From Nocardia sp. MH4 (GTDB lineage: Bacteria > Actinomycetota > Actinomycetes > Mycobacteriales > Mycobacteriaceae), in NCBI RefSeq assembly GCF_019266065.1, contig NZ_LPNR01000075.1:1-43737 (forward strand): a stretch of 43,737 nt of DNA. The letters run 5' to 3'. The position numbers and the translations under genes are program-made. Below are positions 18,537-26,070 of this stretch, piece by piece. Under the pieces are notes generated by a model. That model searched no databases. It saw only the letters and a list, made by a program, of their open reading frames with translations, and was not told the DNA's origin. Every line of letters starts with the position of its first letter. The stretch's first letter is position 1.

Positions 18537-19691
18537 GTGCTGAAGAACCCGATCCGCGCGACGGTGGTCGCCGCAGTCACGGCGTGCGCGCTCACCGCCG
18601 CCACCTTCGCCCCCGCCGCGGCGCAGTCGCCCGGCTCGCTCATCGGCGTCGAGCCGAAACCGGCGGGCTGGCACGGCCTCGCGCGCGGCTCGGTCGTCGA
18701 GTACTGGATGACCGACTCGGCCGGCGTCGCGCGCCCGGCCAGCGGCGCGGTCTATCTCCCGGACGGTGAGGCCCCGGCCACCGGCTGGCCGATCCTGGCC
18801 TACGACCACGGCACCTCGGGCTCGGGTCCCGGCTGCGGCGGCCAGGCCGACCCCGAACTGGCGGCGCTGCCGCAGCATCGCGCCGCCGAGGACGCGCTGA
18901 TCAAGCGATTCGTCGATCAGGGCTACGCCGTGGTCGCCCCGGACTACCTGGGCCTCGGCCGTTTCGAGACCGGCCCGCACCCGTATCTCGAGGTGCGCAG
19001 CGAGGCGACCGCCACCATCGATCTGGTCCGGGCCGCCCGCGCCGCCGATCCCGGCCTGTCGCGCACCTGGAGCGTGCTCGGCGTCTCGCAGGGCGGGCAC
19101 GCCGCCCTGAGCACCGGGCACGTGCAGCAGAGCTACGCCCCCGAGCTGGATTTCCGCGGCACCATCGCGGTCGACGCCGCCTCCGACGTGGAGAAGGTGC
19201 TGCCGTTCATCGGCCCCGACCTGCCGGAGATCCCGGTGCTGTCGGCGGCGACCTCGTTCGTCGTCAGCATCCTGGCCGGGCTGCGCGCCACCCACCCCGA
19301 GGCCGACGTCGACTCCTATCTGACGCCGCTGGGCAAGTCGCTCGTCGACGCGGCGGGTGAGCGCTGCCTGGACGAGATCATCGCCTCGGTCAAGGGCTTG
19401 TCGGCGCGTGAGCTGCTCGCCCGCCCGCTGACCGGCCTGCGCGATGTCCTCGCCGCCTACATGACTCTGCCGACCAGCGGCTACGACGCCCCGATCCTGC
19501 TGACCATGAACGTCACCGACACGATCGTGCCGTCCCCGCTGCACGCGGCACTGGTCGCGCAGTTCGCGGCCAACGGCGTCGACCAGCAGGTGATCCCCGG
19601 CACGGGCACGCACGGCTCGGTCTCGGCGGAGCAGCGCGCGGCGATGGACGCCTTCCTCGCGCGTGTCCACGCCGCCCCGCCGCAGCGCTGA
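18537..19691 (+). CDS. Secreted lipase-family alpha/beta hydrolase, paralogue 3
   Basis: A 384-residue exported hydrolase. The signal peptide is about 1-29 (ATVVAAVTACALTAATF, ending AAA-Q). The nucleophile is in GVSQGGHAALS, the probable acid in NVTDTIVPSP and the histidine in GTGTHGSV. GTG at 18537 is supported by GGAGAG 8 bases upstream; an ATG at 18529 is out of frame. It shares its C-terminal APPQR with paralogue 2, which points to a recent duplication. ksgA begins 34 bases downstream but has its own -10 box. Substrate unknown. Confidence 0.87.
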   Translation: MLKNPIRATVVAAVTACALTAATFAPAAAQSPGSLIGVEPKPAGWHGLARGSVVEYWMTDSAGVARPASGAVYLPDGEAPATGWPILAYDHGTSGSGPGCGGQADPELAALPQHRAAEDALIKRFVDQGYAVVAPDYLGLGRFETGPHPYLEVRSEATATIDLVRAARAADPGLSRTWSVLGVSQGGHAALSTGHVQQSYAPELDFRGTIAVDAASDVEKVLPFIGPDLPEIPVLSAATSFVVSILAGLRATHPEADVDSYLTPLGKSLVDAAGERCLDEIIASVKGLSARELLARPLTGLRDVLAAYMTLPTSGYDAPILLTMNVTDTIVPSPLHAALVAQFAANGVDQQVIPGTGTHGSVSAEQRAAMDAFLARVHAAPPQR

Positions 19692-19713
19692 GCTGCTCGA
19701 TCGGCCGGGTTGG

Positions 19714-19719
19714 TAGGTT
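19714..19719 (+). promoter_or_regulatory. -10 box for leaderless ksgA transcript
   Basis: TAGGTT fits TANNNT and ends 6 bases before the GTG of ksgA. It supports a leaderless transcript independent of the lipase genes. Confidence 0.5.
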
Positions 19720-19725
19720 CTAGCG

Positions 19726-20607
19726 GTGCCCGAACCAGAGATTCCCGCGCGCGGTAGCGCCGCATTGCTCGGTCCCGCCGAGGTGCGGACGCTGGCCGAA
19801 CGTTTCGGCGTCCGGCCGACCAAACAGCTCGGGCAGAACTTCGTGCACGACGCGAACACGGTGCGCCGCATCGTCACCGCCGCGGGCGTCGGTCCGCGCG
19901 ACACCGTGCTCGAGGTCGGTCCCGGTTTGGGCTCGCTGACCCTGGCGCTGCTCGACGTCGTCGACCAAGTGGTTGCCGTCGAGATCGACCCGGTGCTGGC
20001 CAACTACCTGCCCGAGACCGTCGCCGATCGCGCTCCCGGCCTGGTCGATCGCCTGCGGGTCGTCGAGGCCGACGCGCTGCGCGTGCGTCCCGACCAGCTG
20101 CCCGCCGAGCCGACCGCGCTGGTCGCGAATCTGCCCTACAACGTGGCGGTCCCGGTGCTGTTGCACCTGCTCGCGGTGCTGCCGAGCATCCAGGTGTCGC
20201 TGGTGATGGTGCAGGCCGAGGTGGCCGACCGGCTGGCCGCCGAACCGGGCAACCGGGTCTACGGCGTGCCGAGCGTCAAGGCCGGCTTCTTCGGCAAGGT
20301 GCGGCGCGCCGGCGCGGTCGGCACGCAGGTCTTCTGGCCGGTGCCGCGCGTCGAATCGGGCCTGGTCCGTATCGATCGCTACGCCGAGCCGCCGTGGCCG
20401 ATGGACGAGGCGCATCGCCGTCGCGTGTTCGAGGTGATCGACGCCGCGTTCGCGCAGCGCCGAAAGACGTTGCGCTCGGCGCTGTCCGGCTGGGCGGGCT
20501 CGCCCACGGAGTCCGAGCGCAGGTTGGTGGCGGCCGGCATCGATCCGACCGCCCGCGGTGAGACGCTCGACACCGCGGCGTTCGTCCGCCTGGCCGCCCA
20601 GGGCTGA
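19726..20607 (+). CDS. rsmA: 16S rRNA dimethyladenosine transferase KsgA/RsmA
   Basis: A 293-residue SAM-dependent methyltransferase. It dimethylates the two adjacent adenines in the last helix of 16S rRNA during small-subunit maturation. Motifs: [10 protein letters not shown] at the N-terminus, [12 protein letters not shown] for SAM binding, [11 protein letters not shown] as the catalytic NLPY loop and FFGKVRRAG after it. It corresponds to Rv1010. In M. tuberculosis it directly follows rpfB; here it is separated from it by about 3.9 kb. ispE follows after the copZ region. Confidence 0.97.
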   Translation: MPEPEIPARGSAALLGPAEVRTLAERFGVRPTKQLGQNFVHDANTVRRIVTAAGVGPRDTVLEVGPGLGSLTLALLDVVDQVVAVEIDPVLANYLPETVADRAPGLVDRLRVVEADALRVRPDQLPAEPTALVANLPYNVAVPVLLHLLAVLPSIQVSLVMVQAEVADRLAAEPGNRVYGVPSVKAGFFGKVRRAGAVGTQVFWPVPRVESGLVRIDRYAEPPWPMDEAHRRRVFEVIDAAFAQRRKTLRSALSGWAGSPTESERRLVAAGIDPTARGETLDTAAFVRLAAQG

Positions 20608-20691
20608 TCCGCGAATCGCGGGCGCGCGCAGCCGAACCTCCAGTACACCGGCTGTTCATCGGGACTCACGCGCGCACCCTGTGAAAGCAAT

Positions 20692-20814
20692 TGTGGACAA
20701 CCGGTTTTCGCCGCCGCCGGAGTTGATCATGATGCACGAACGACGTCACCGGTCCGGGACGAAAACCACCGACGGCACGCCGCCGGACGCAGATGTGGAT
20801 GACGCTGTGGATGA
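20692..20814 (-). promoter_or_regulatory. Three DnaA-box-like sites
   Basis: Read on the minus strand, TTGTCCACA occurs at 20692-20700 (the actinobacterial DnaA-box form) and TCATCCACA at 20794-20802 and 20806-20814 (one base from TTATCCACA). All three have the same orientation and lie in the ksgA-copZ gap. They could titrate DnaA; the oriC genes dnaA and dnaN are not here, so this is not the origin. Confidence 0.35.
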
Positions 20815-20871
20815 TTCATGGCGTCCAGCCCCCGAATGAACCATCGGTAAACGCGCCCTCCGCACCACCAC

Positions 20872-20959
20872 GTTTTCGGCCGCCTCGCGTCCGAGGAGCG
20901 AGACGTAACGCCGAAGGCGCAGTATCGCCCCTCGGACGCGAGGTCACGAGGCCGAAAAC
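20872..20959. repeat. Long intergenic palindrome, element A
   Basis: Nested perfect arms: GTTTTCGGCC (20872-20881) with GGCCGAAAAC (20950-20959), and CCTCGCGTCCGAGG (20883-20896) with CCTCGGACGCGAGG (20930-20943). A third small hairpin, CGCC-GAA-GGCG (20909-20919), lies in the loop. It sits in the 371-base ksgA-copZ gap (20608-20978), between two converging 3' ends. The same architecture, with altered but still pairing arms, is found at 31101-31193. Confidence 0.85.
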
Positions 20960-20978
20960 CCGCGGCGCCAGCCGCCTT

Positions 20979-21185
20979 CTACTCAGCCAGCGCGTAGCCC
21001 GCCTCGTCGACGGCGGCGGCGACCTCGGACTCGGTCAGCTCGTTCGTGCTGTCGACCTTGACGAGACCGCTGGCCAGGTCGACATCGACGCTGGTGACAC
21101 CATCGATCTTGCCGATCTCCTGCTTGACCGAGCTCACGCAGTGTCCGCAGGTCATCCCCGTGACGGTGTAGGTGGTGGTGGCCAT
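20979..21185 (-). CDS. copZ: Heavy-metal-associated (HMA) copper chaperone
   Basis: A 68-residue ferredoxin-like HMA domain protein. The metal site is GMTCGHC with Cys13 and Cys16; the rest ([20 protein letters not shown]) fits the beta-alpha-beta-beta-alpha-beta fold. It should bind Cu(I) and pass it to a P-type ATPase or sensor, but no CopA or CsoR gene is nearby. ATG at 21185 has GAAGGAG 7 bases upstream, and TATGAT (21212-21207) gives a good -10 box on the minus strand. Inverted repeats of GGGGTAT/ATACCCC type lie just upstream. Confidence 0.93.
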   Translation of the reverse strand: MATTTYTVTGMTCGHCVSSVKQEIGKIDGVTSVDVDLASGLVKVDSTNELTESEVAAAVDEAGYALAE

Positions 21186-21219
21186 GGCCGACTCCTTCGC
21201 TCTTCGATCATACGGTCCA

Positions 21220-21262
21220 GGGGTATGTCCCCGACACGAACGAACATACCCCCCATGGGTAT
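21220..21262 (-). promoter_or_regulatory. CsoR-like operator region of copZ
   Basis: GGGGTAT (21220-21226) is complementary to ATACCCC (21246-21252), and ATACCC (21246-21251) also pairs with GGGTAT (21257-21262) across 5 bases. C/G-tract palindromes flanked by AT are typical of copper-sensing CsoR sites. They cover the expected -35 region upstream of the -10 box at 21207-21212. The assignment to CsoR is inference. Confidence 0.45.
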
Positions 21263-21357
21263 TAGGCGCAAGCCCCTGCCCGGCCACCTGCTGTGGCGTG
21301 GCTCTCCCTGCCCGGTGGGGCGCGGATTCAGCGCGGGTACTCGTCGGGGTAACCCGT

Positions 21358-21363
21358 TACGCT
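21358..21363 (+). promoter_or_regulatory. -10 box for leaderless ispE transcript
   Basis: TACGCT fits TANNNT and ends 8 bases before GTG 21372. The in-frame GTG at 21366 is too close to be on the transcript, so 21372 is preferred. Confidence 0.45.
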
Positions 21364-21371
21364 TGGTGATC

Positions 21372-22307
21372 GTGCTGTCAGTTGTGCCCAGCCCGGTCGT
21401 CGTGCGCGCTCCTTCGAAGGTGAACCTGCATCTCGGAGTCGGTGATCTGCGTCCGGATGGCTACCACGACCTGACCACGGTCTTCCAGGCGTTGTCGCTG
21501 GCCGACGAGCTCGAACTCGCCCCGTCGGCGTCGCTGGCGGTGCGGGTCACCGGCGAGGGTGCGGCCGAGGTGCCGACGGATCGGGAGAACCTGGTCTGGA
21601 AGGCCGCGGTTCGCCTGGCGCATCTGGCCGGACGCGCGCCGCTGGTGGAGATCGCCATCGCCAAGGGTATTCCGGTCGCCGGCGGCATGGCGGGCGGCAG
21701 CGCCGACGCGGCCGCCGCGCTGGTCGGTTTGAACGAACTGTGGGATCTGGGGCTGGGCCGCGACGAGCTGTCCGCGGTGGCCGCCGAACTCGGCAGCGAC
21801 GTCCCGTTCGCGCTGCATGGTGGCACCGCGCTCGGCACCGGCCGCGGCGAGCGGCTGCTTCCGGTGCTCTCGCGCAACACCTTTCACTGGGTCCTGGCGC
21901 TGGCCAAGGATGGCCTGTCCACCCCGTCGGTCTTCCGGGAACTCGATCGACTGCGTGCCGAGGGCGACCCGCCGCGGCTGGGCGATCCGCAGAAACTCAT
22001 GCAGGCGCTGGCCGCGGGCGACGCGCGCACGCTGGCGCCGCTGCTCGGCAACGATCTGCAAGCCGCGGCGCTGTCGCTGAAGCCGGAGCTGCGGCGCACC
22101 CTGCGCGCCGGGGTCGGGGCGGGTGCGCTCGCCGGACTGGTCTCGGGGTCCGGCCCCACCTGCGCGTTCCTGTGCGAGACCGAGGAGGCGGCGATCGCGG
22201 TGGCGGCCGAACTGGCCGGTGCCGGCGTCTGCCGCAGTGTGCGCACGGCCAGCGGTCCGGTGCCGGGGGCGCGGGTGCTCGACACCGAGGCGCACGGGAA
22301 GCACTGA
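21372..22307 (+). CDS. ispE: 4-diphosphocytidyl-2-C-methyl-D-erythritol kinase
   Basis: A 311-residue GHMP kinase of the MEP isoprenoid pathway, phosphorylating CDP-methylerythritol. It shows the N-terminal [14 protein letters not shown] with the catalytic Lys, [15 protein letters not shown], the ATP loop [29 protein letters not shown] with the catalytic Asp, and GSGPTCAFL at the C-terminus. The order ksgA-ispE is that of Rv1010-Rv1011, with copZ inserted on the opposite strand. The frame is open far upstream, but conserved sequence begins only after 21372. Confidence 0.96.
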   Translation: MLSVVPSPVVVRAPSKVNLHLGVGDLRPDGYHDLTTVFQALSLADELELAPSASLAVRVTGEGAAEVPTDRENLVWKAAVRLAHLAGRAPLVEIAIAKGIPVAGGMAGGSADAAAALVGLNELWDLGLGRDELSAVAAELGSDVPFALHGGTALGTGRGERLLPVLSRNTFHWVLALAKDGLSTPSVFRELDRLRAEGDPPRLGDPQKLMQALAAGDARTLAPLLGNDLQAAALSLKPELRRTLRAGVGAGALAGLVSGSGPTCAFLCETEEAAIAVAAELAGAGVCRSVRTASGPVPGARVLDTEAHGKH

Positions 22308-22310
22308 GCG

Positions 22311-23162
22311 TCAGCCGATGACGTCGGCGAGCCGGTCGACCTGGTCGGCGTCGCGGCCGTAGCAGTAGAGCATCACCTCGTCGGCGCCGAGCTCGTCGAA
22401 TCGCGCGATGGTCGAGCGGATGGCGTCGGGTGTGGTGAGCAGCCCGTCGAGCATGAACTTCGAGCGATCACCGGCGAAGGCGTAGTAGGCGCCCATGGCC
22501 GCGCGGGCGTCGGCGATCAGGTCGTCGTCACCGACGGCCACATTGACCTGGGCGACGATCCGCGGCGCGCCGATGCGGCCGTGGTCTTTCCAGGAGCGGC
22601 GCACGGTGTCGAACAGGTTGCCCGCCCACGACGGCGGCGCGGCGGCGAGGAACCCGCCGCCCCAGCGGCCGACGCGGTCGAGCGCGGCGGGCTGGAAGCC
22701 GCCGAACAGCAGCTCGGGACCGGCGGGGGAGCGCGGGACGGGGCCGATCGGTCCGCACTCGGGGCCGAACGATTCGCCGGCCCAGAGGCGGTGGAGCAGG
22801 CCGATCTGCTCGTCGAGGCGGCGCCCGCGAGTCCGCAGCTCGGTGCCCGCGGCGAGGTGGTCGTCGGCGCGTCCGCCGACGCCGACGCCGAGGACGAACC
22901 GGCCGCCCGACAGTACGTCGAGGGTGGCGGCCTGCTTGGCCAGCAGCGCGGTCTCGCGCAGCGGGGCCAGCAGCACCTCGGTCTGCAATCGGATGCGGCG
23001 GGTGGCGCCGGCCAGAGCGGCCAGGGTGACGAGCGGTTCGGGGTTGTCGTAGACCAGCCGGTCGAGCAGGCCGAGGGTGGAGAAGGGGCCGTCGTCGGCG
23101 CGGCGGGCCCAGTCGAACAGGGCGGGCGGATCGGAAATGGGGAGGCCGAGGCCGATATGCAT
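22311..23162 (-). CDS. LLM-class (luciferase-like) flavin/F420-dependent oxidoreductase
   Basis: A 283-residue TIM-barrel protein of the bacterial luciferase-like family, which in this order usually uses F420 but may use FMN. Visible features: MHIGLGLPISD at the start, RIRLQTEVLLAPLRETALLAKQ, the glycine-rich GGRFVLGVGVGGRADD and C-terminal ADEVMLYCYGRD. Substrate unknown. ATG at 23162 has an excellent ribosome site, GGAGGATTCC. Its 3' end is 3 bases from that of ispE, facing it. Four operator-like repeats stand directly upstream, so it is probably under repressor control. Confidence 0.88.
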   Translation of the reverse strand: MHIGLGLPISDPPALFDWARRADDGPFSTLGLLDRLVYDNPEPLVTLAALAGATRRIRLQTEVLLAPLRETALLAKQAATLDVLSGGRFVLGVGVGGRADDHLAAGTELRTRGRRLDEQIGLLHRLWAGESFGPECGPIGPVPRSPAGPELLFGGFQPAALDRVGRWGGGFLAAAPPSWAGNLFDTVRRSWKDHGRIGAPRIVAQVNVAVGDDDLIADARAAMGAYYAFAGDRSKFMLDGLLTTPDAIRSTIARFDELGADEVMLYCYGRDADQVDRLADVIG

Positions 23163-23180
23163 GGAATCCTCCGGGGAAAG

Positions 23181-23237
23181 AACGTCGTTCGTGTCGAACG
23201 TTGTTCGCTACGAACGACGTTAAACGAACATCGTTCG
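23181..23237 (-). promoter_or_regulatory. Cluster of four operator-like repeats before the LLM oxidoreductase
   Basis: Four copies of an 11-base motif close to AACGTCGTTCG: 23181-23191, 23197-23207 (AACGTTGTTCG), 23211-23221 (inverted) and 23227-23237 (AACATCGTTCG). Start-to-start spacing is 16, 14 and 16 bases. Copies 1 and 3 form a perfect 12-base inverted repeat, AACGTCGTTCGT with ACGAACGACGTT. The first copy ends about 18 bases from the start codon. TetR-type control is inferred; no regulator gene adjoins. Confidence 0.7.
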
Positions 23238-23330
23238 TAGCGCAAGGTGGCGCGGCTCGGACGGCCGACGACCGGGCAAGTAGGCTCGTCACGGCCCCAC
23301 AGTCGCGCGGAAGGCGGGCGAGCAACACCT

Positions 23331-25115
23331 ATGTCCAACCTGATCAACCTCGAACAGGTCTCCAAGAGCTTCGGCATCAAGCCGCTGCTGGACGACGTCT
23401 CGCTCGGTGTGCACGCGGGAGAGCGGATCGGGGTGGTCGGTCTCAACGGCGGCGGCAAGACGACGCTGCTCGAGGTGCTGACCGGGCTGGAGCAGCCCGA
23501 CAGCGGCCGGGTGAGCCGGGTCGGCGGACTGCGGATGGCCGTGGTCACCCAGCGCGGCGTGCTGCCCGACGGCGCCACCATCGGTTCCATCGTGCTCGCC
23601 GGACTCTCCGACGATCTGTCCACCGTCGACATCGCCGAACACGAATGGGCCGCCGACGCGCGCATCCGCTCGGTGCTCGACGGCATCGGCATCGCCGATC
23701 TCGGCCTGGACACCCCGGTCACGAACCTCTCCGGTGGCGAGCGCCGCCGCGTCGCGCTGGCCGCCGCGCTGGTGCGCGACCTGGACCTGCTCGTTCTCGA
23801 CGAGCCGACCAACCACCTCGACATCGAGGGCGTGCAGTGGCTGGCCGAGCACCTGGTCGCCCGGCGCACCGCGCTCGTCGTCGTCACCCACGATCGCTGG
23901 TTCCTCGACACCGTCGCCACCCGCACCTGGGAGGTCGTGGGCGGCAAGGTGGAGACCTACGAGGGCGGCTACGGCGACTGGATCTTCGCCCGCGCCGAAC
24001 GCGCCCGTCAGGCCGACGCCACCGAGTCCCGCCGCCAGAACCTGGCCCGCAAGGAACTGGCCTGGCTGCGTCGCGGCGCCAAGGCCCGCACCTCCAAGCC
24101 GCGCTACCGCGTGGAAGCCGCCGAGGCGCTGATCGCCGACGTGCCGCCGCCGCGCGACTCGGTCTCGCTGGCCGCGTTCGCGCGCAAGCGCCTGGGCCGC
24201 GTGGTGATCGAACTCGAGGACGCCACGCTCACCACCCCCGACGGCCGCGTGCTGGTCGACGATCTGACCTGGCGGCTCGCGCCGGGTGAGCGGGTCGGTC
24301 TGGTCGGGGTCAACGGCTCGGGCAAGACCACGCTGCTGCGCGCCCTGGCCGGCGACGCCGAACCCGCCGCGGGCAAGCGCATCCAGGGCCAGACCGTTCA
24401 GATCGGCTGGCTGCGCCAGGAACTCGACGACCTGCCCACCGACATGCGGGTGCTCGAGGCCGTGCAGCAGGTCGCCCAGCGAATCATGCTCGGCGACAAG
24501 GAGATCTCGGCCGGTCAGCTGGCCGAGCGGCTCGGTTTCACCCCCGCCCGGCAGCGAACACCGGTCGGCGACCTGTCCGGTGGCGAGCGACGCCGCCTGC
24601 AGCTGACCCGCATCCTGATGGCGGAGCCGAACGTCCTGCTGCTCGACGAGCCGACCAACGACCTCGATATCGATACCCTGCAGCAGCTGGAGGACCTGCT
24701 CGACAACTGGGCGGGCACGCTGGTCGTCATCAGCCACGACCGCTACCTGGTCGAGCGCATCTGCGACACCACCTGGGCGCTGTTCGGCGACGGCAAGCTG
24801 ACCAACCTGCCCGGTGGCATCGACCAGTACCTCACCAAGCGGGCCACGCTGGCCGCCCCGGCCAAGCCCGCCGCCGCGAAACCGTCCGCCGCGACCACGG
24901 ATTCGGCCGACCGCCGCGCCGCCCGCAAGGAGCTGTCGCGGCTCGAGCGCAGCATCGCCAAACTCGACGAGCGCGAACAGAAACTGCACGTCGCCTTGGC
25001 CGATGCCGCCACCGACCCGGACAAGCTGGTCAAGCTCGGCGCCGAACTCAAAGAGGTCGTCGCGGAAAAGGAAGCCGCCGAAGAACGATGGCTGGAACTG
25101 GCCGAGGACCACTGA
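23331..25115 (+). CDS. uup: ABC-F family ATPase, Uup-like
   Basis: A 594-residue soluble protein with two ABC domains and no membrane segments. The first Walker A is GLNGGGKTT and its signature NLSGGERRRVAL with LVLDEPTNHLDIE. The second Walker A is GVNGSGKTT, with DLSGGERRRLQLTRIL and LLLDEPTNDLDID. The inter-domain linker contains KARTSKPRYRVEAA. From about 530 a basic, alanine-rich stretch leads into a charged coiled coil (ELSRLERSIAKLDEREQKL), the C-terminal feature of Uup. ABC-F proteins act on the ribosome; Uup is also linked to transposon excision and DNA branch structures. ATG 23331 begins the conserved MSNLINLEQVSKSFG. Confidence 0.92.
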   Translation: MSNLINLEQVSKSFGIKPLLDDVSLGVHAGERIGVVGLNGGGKTTLLEVLTGLEQPDSGRVSRVGGLRMAVVTQRGVLPDGATIGSIVLAGLSDDLSTVDIAEHEWAADARIRSVLDGIGIADLGLDTPVTNLSGGERRRVALAAALVRDLDLLVLDEPTNHLDIEGVQWLAEHLVARRTALVVVTHDRWFLDTVATRTWEVVGGKVETYEGGYGDWIFARAERARQADATESRRQNLARKELAWLRRGAKARTSKPRYRVEAAEALIADVPPPRDSVSLAAFARKRLGRVVIELEDATLTTPDGRVLVDDLTWRLAPGERVGLVGVNGSGKTTLLRALAGDAEPAAGKRIQGQTVQIGWLRQELDDLPTDMRVLEAVQQVAQRIMLGDKEISAGQLAERLGFTPARQRTPVGDLSGGERRRLQLTRILMAEPNVLLLDEPTNDLDIDTLQQLEDLLDNWAGTLVVISHDRYLVERICDTTWALFGDGKLTNLPGGIDQYLTKRATLAAPAKPAAAKPSAATTDSADRRAARKELSRLERSIAKLDEREQKLHVALADAATDPDKLVKLGAELKEVVAEKEAAEERWLELAEDH

Positions 25116-25173
25116 TCACGGAGGGACAGGGGTAACTCGCCGGGCACGGGCTGACCGCTCCGGCGAGCGACCG

Positions 25174-26070
25174 TCAGCCGCCGACGCGTCGTGACCCAGC
25201 GCCTGAGTCCGGCCCGAAATCGCGGGGAGGCGGGACAGTCTCGCGCCCTTCGGCGATGACGACGGGCAGGCAGGTCTGCACGAAGTCGGCGCCGAATTCG
25301 GTGAGGATGATGCTGCGGTAGCTCACCTTGGTGCCGAAGCCGCGCTTGAGCGCGTCGCGCACCTGCTCCTGCGCCTCGATGAGCTGGTAGCGGCTCGGAT
25401 TGCCGACCGGTTCGCGGGTGGACTCGATGAGCCCGAGCCTGCGCAGGTTGGGCAGGTATTGCGGCACCCGGTTCGGGAAGCGCAGACCGGCATGCTCGCC
25501 GATCAGGGTGAGGCCGCTGATCAGGCGCTCGCCGCCGAACGCCCGCTGGCGTCCGGTGCGCACATCGAGCGCGGGCTGCGGTCCGTCGACGTGCATGAAC
25601 CGCAGGATCCGGGCCTCGTCGGGGGTGATCTCGGCGAGGATGCCGGGGTAGGCGGGGTGGGTATCGGGCTGGGCCGCGTGCGTGCTGGCCGACAGGCGCA
25701 GCAGCTCGGCGCCCTGTTCGCGCAGCGTCGGCATACCGCCGTCGCCGGAGTGCTCGGTGCCGACGGGCAAGCCGAGCGCGTGCCGGAGCCGGTCGCGCAC
25801 TTCGCCTTCGGCTTCGGCGAGGACATCCTTGGGCGGGGCGCCCGCCATGCTGCCGCGCAGGACGGTGACCGTCACGCCGAGGGCGGTGTCGAGGGTCCAC
25901 AGGGTCATCCCCGAGGCCGCGGTGAGCGCGACCCGCGCGACCCCGGTCGCCGCCCGTACCGTGCGCACCGGCGAGACGGGCAGCACGCCACGCCGGTCAC
26001 CGATGGCTTCGATCGGCGGTACCGCGCGTCGCACCAGTTCGGTGGACGGGGTCCCGTCGTCTATATCCAT
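25174..26070 (-). CDS. Abi-alpha/DUF4393-like protein, paralogue 1
   Basis: A 298-residue protein. The N-terminal half is predicted helical (RAATGVARVALTAASGMTLW); the C-terminal half carries HPAYPGILAEITPDEARILR, then a probable winged helix (YLPNLRRLGLIESTREPV) and ends near LTEFGADFVQTC. These fit proteins annotated as Abi-alpha/DUF4393, a name taken from abortive-infection genes; the family match is from memory. The same motifs recur in the gene at 27710, so the two are paralogues. ATG at 26070 overlaps the end of the DUF445 gene by 10 bases, so coupled translation is likely. No catalytic residues are recognised. Confidence 0.72.
   Translation of the reverse strand: MDIDDGTPSTELVRRAVPPIEAIGDRRGVLPVSPVRTVRAATGVARVALTAASGMTLWTLDTALGVTVTVLRGSMAGAPPKDVLAEAEGEVRDRLRHALGLPVGTEHSGDGGMPTLREQGAELLRLSASTHAAQPDTHPAYPGILAEITPDEARILRFMHVDGPQPALDVRTGRQRAFGGERLISGLTLIGEHAGLRFPNRVPQYLPNLRRLGLIESTREPVGNPSRYQLIEAQEQVRDALKRGFGTKVSYRSIILTEFGADFVQTCLPVVIAEGRETVPPPRDFGPDSGAGSRRVGG

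Noticed and set aside
18333..20003. Long antisense frame over the third lipase gene
   Set aside because: Composition is that of a shadow frame and no family motif is seen; the plus-strand gene is a clear paralogue of its neighbours.
20692..20814. Chromosome origin
   Set aside because: Only three box-like sites and none of dnaA, dnaN or recF nearby.
20793..21371. Upstream extension of ispE by almost 200 residues
   Set aside because: The region has no conserved sequence, overlaps copZ and palindrome A, and the -10 box at 21358 lies downstream of it.
23289..25112. 607-codon antisense frame over the ABC-F gene
   Set aside because: Shadow of the Uup-like gene; Walker and signature motifs are all on the plus strand.
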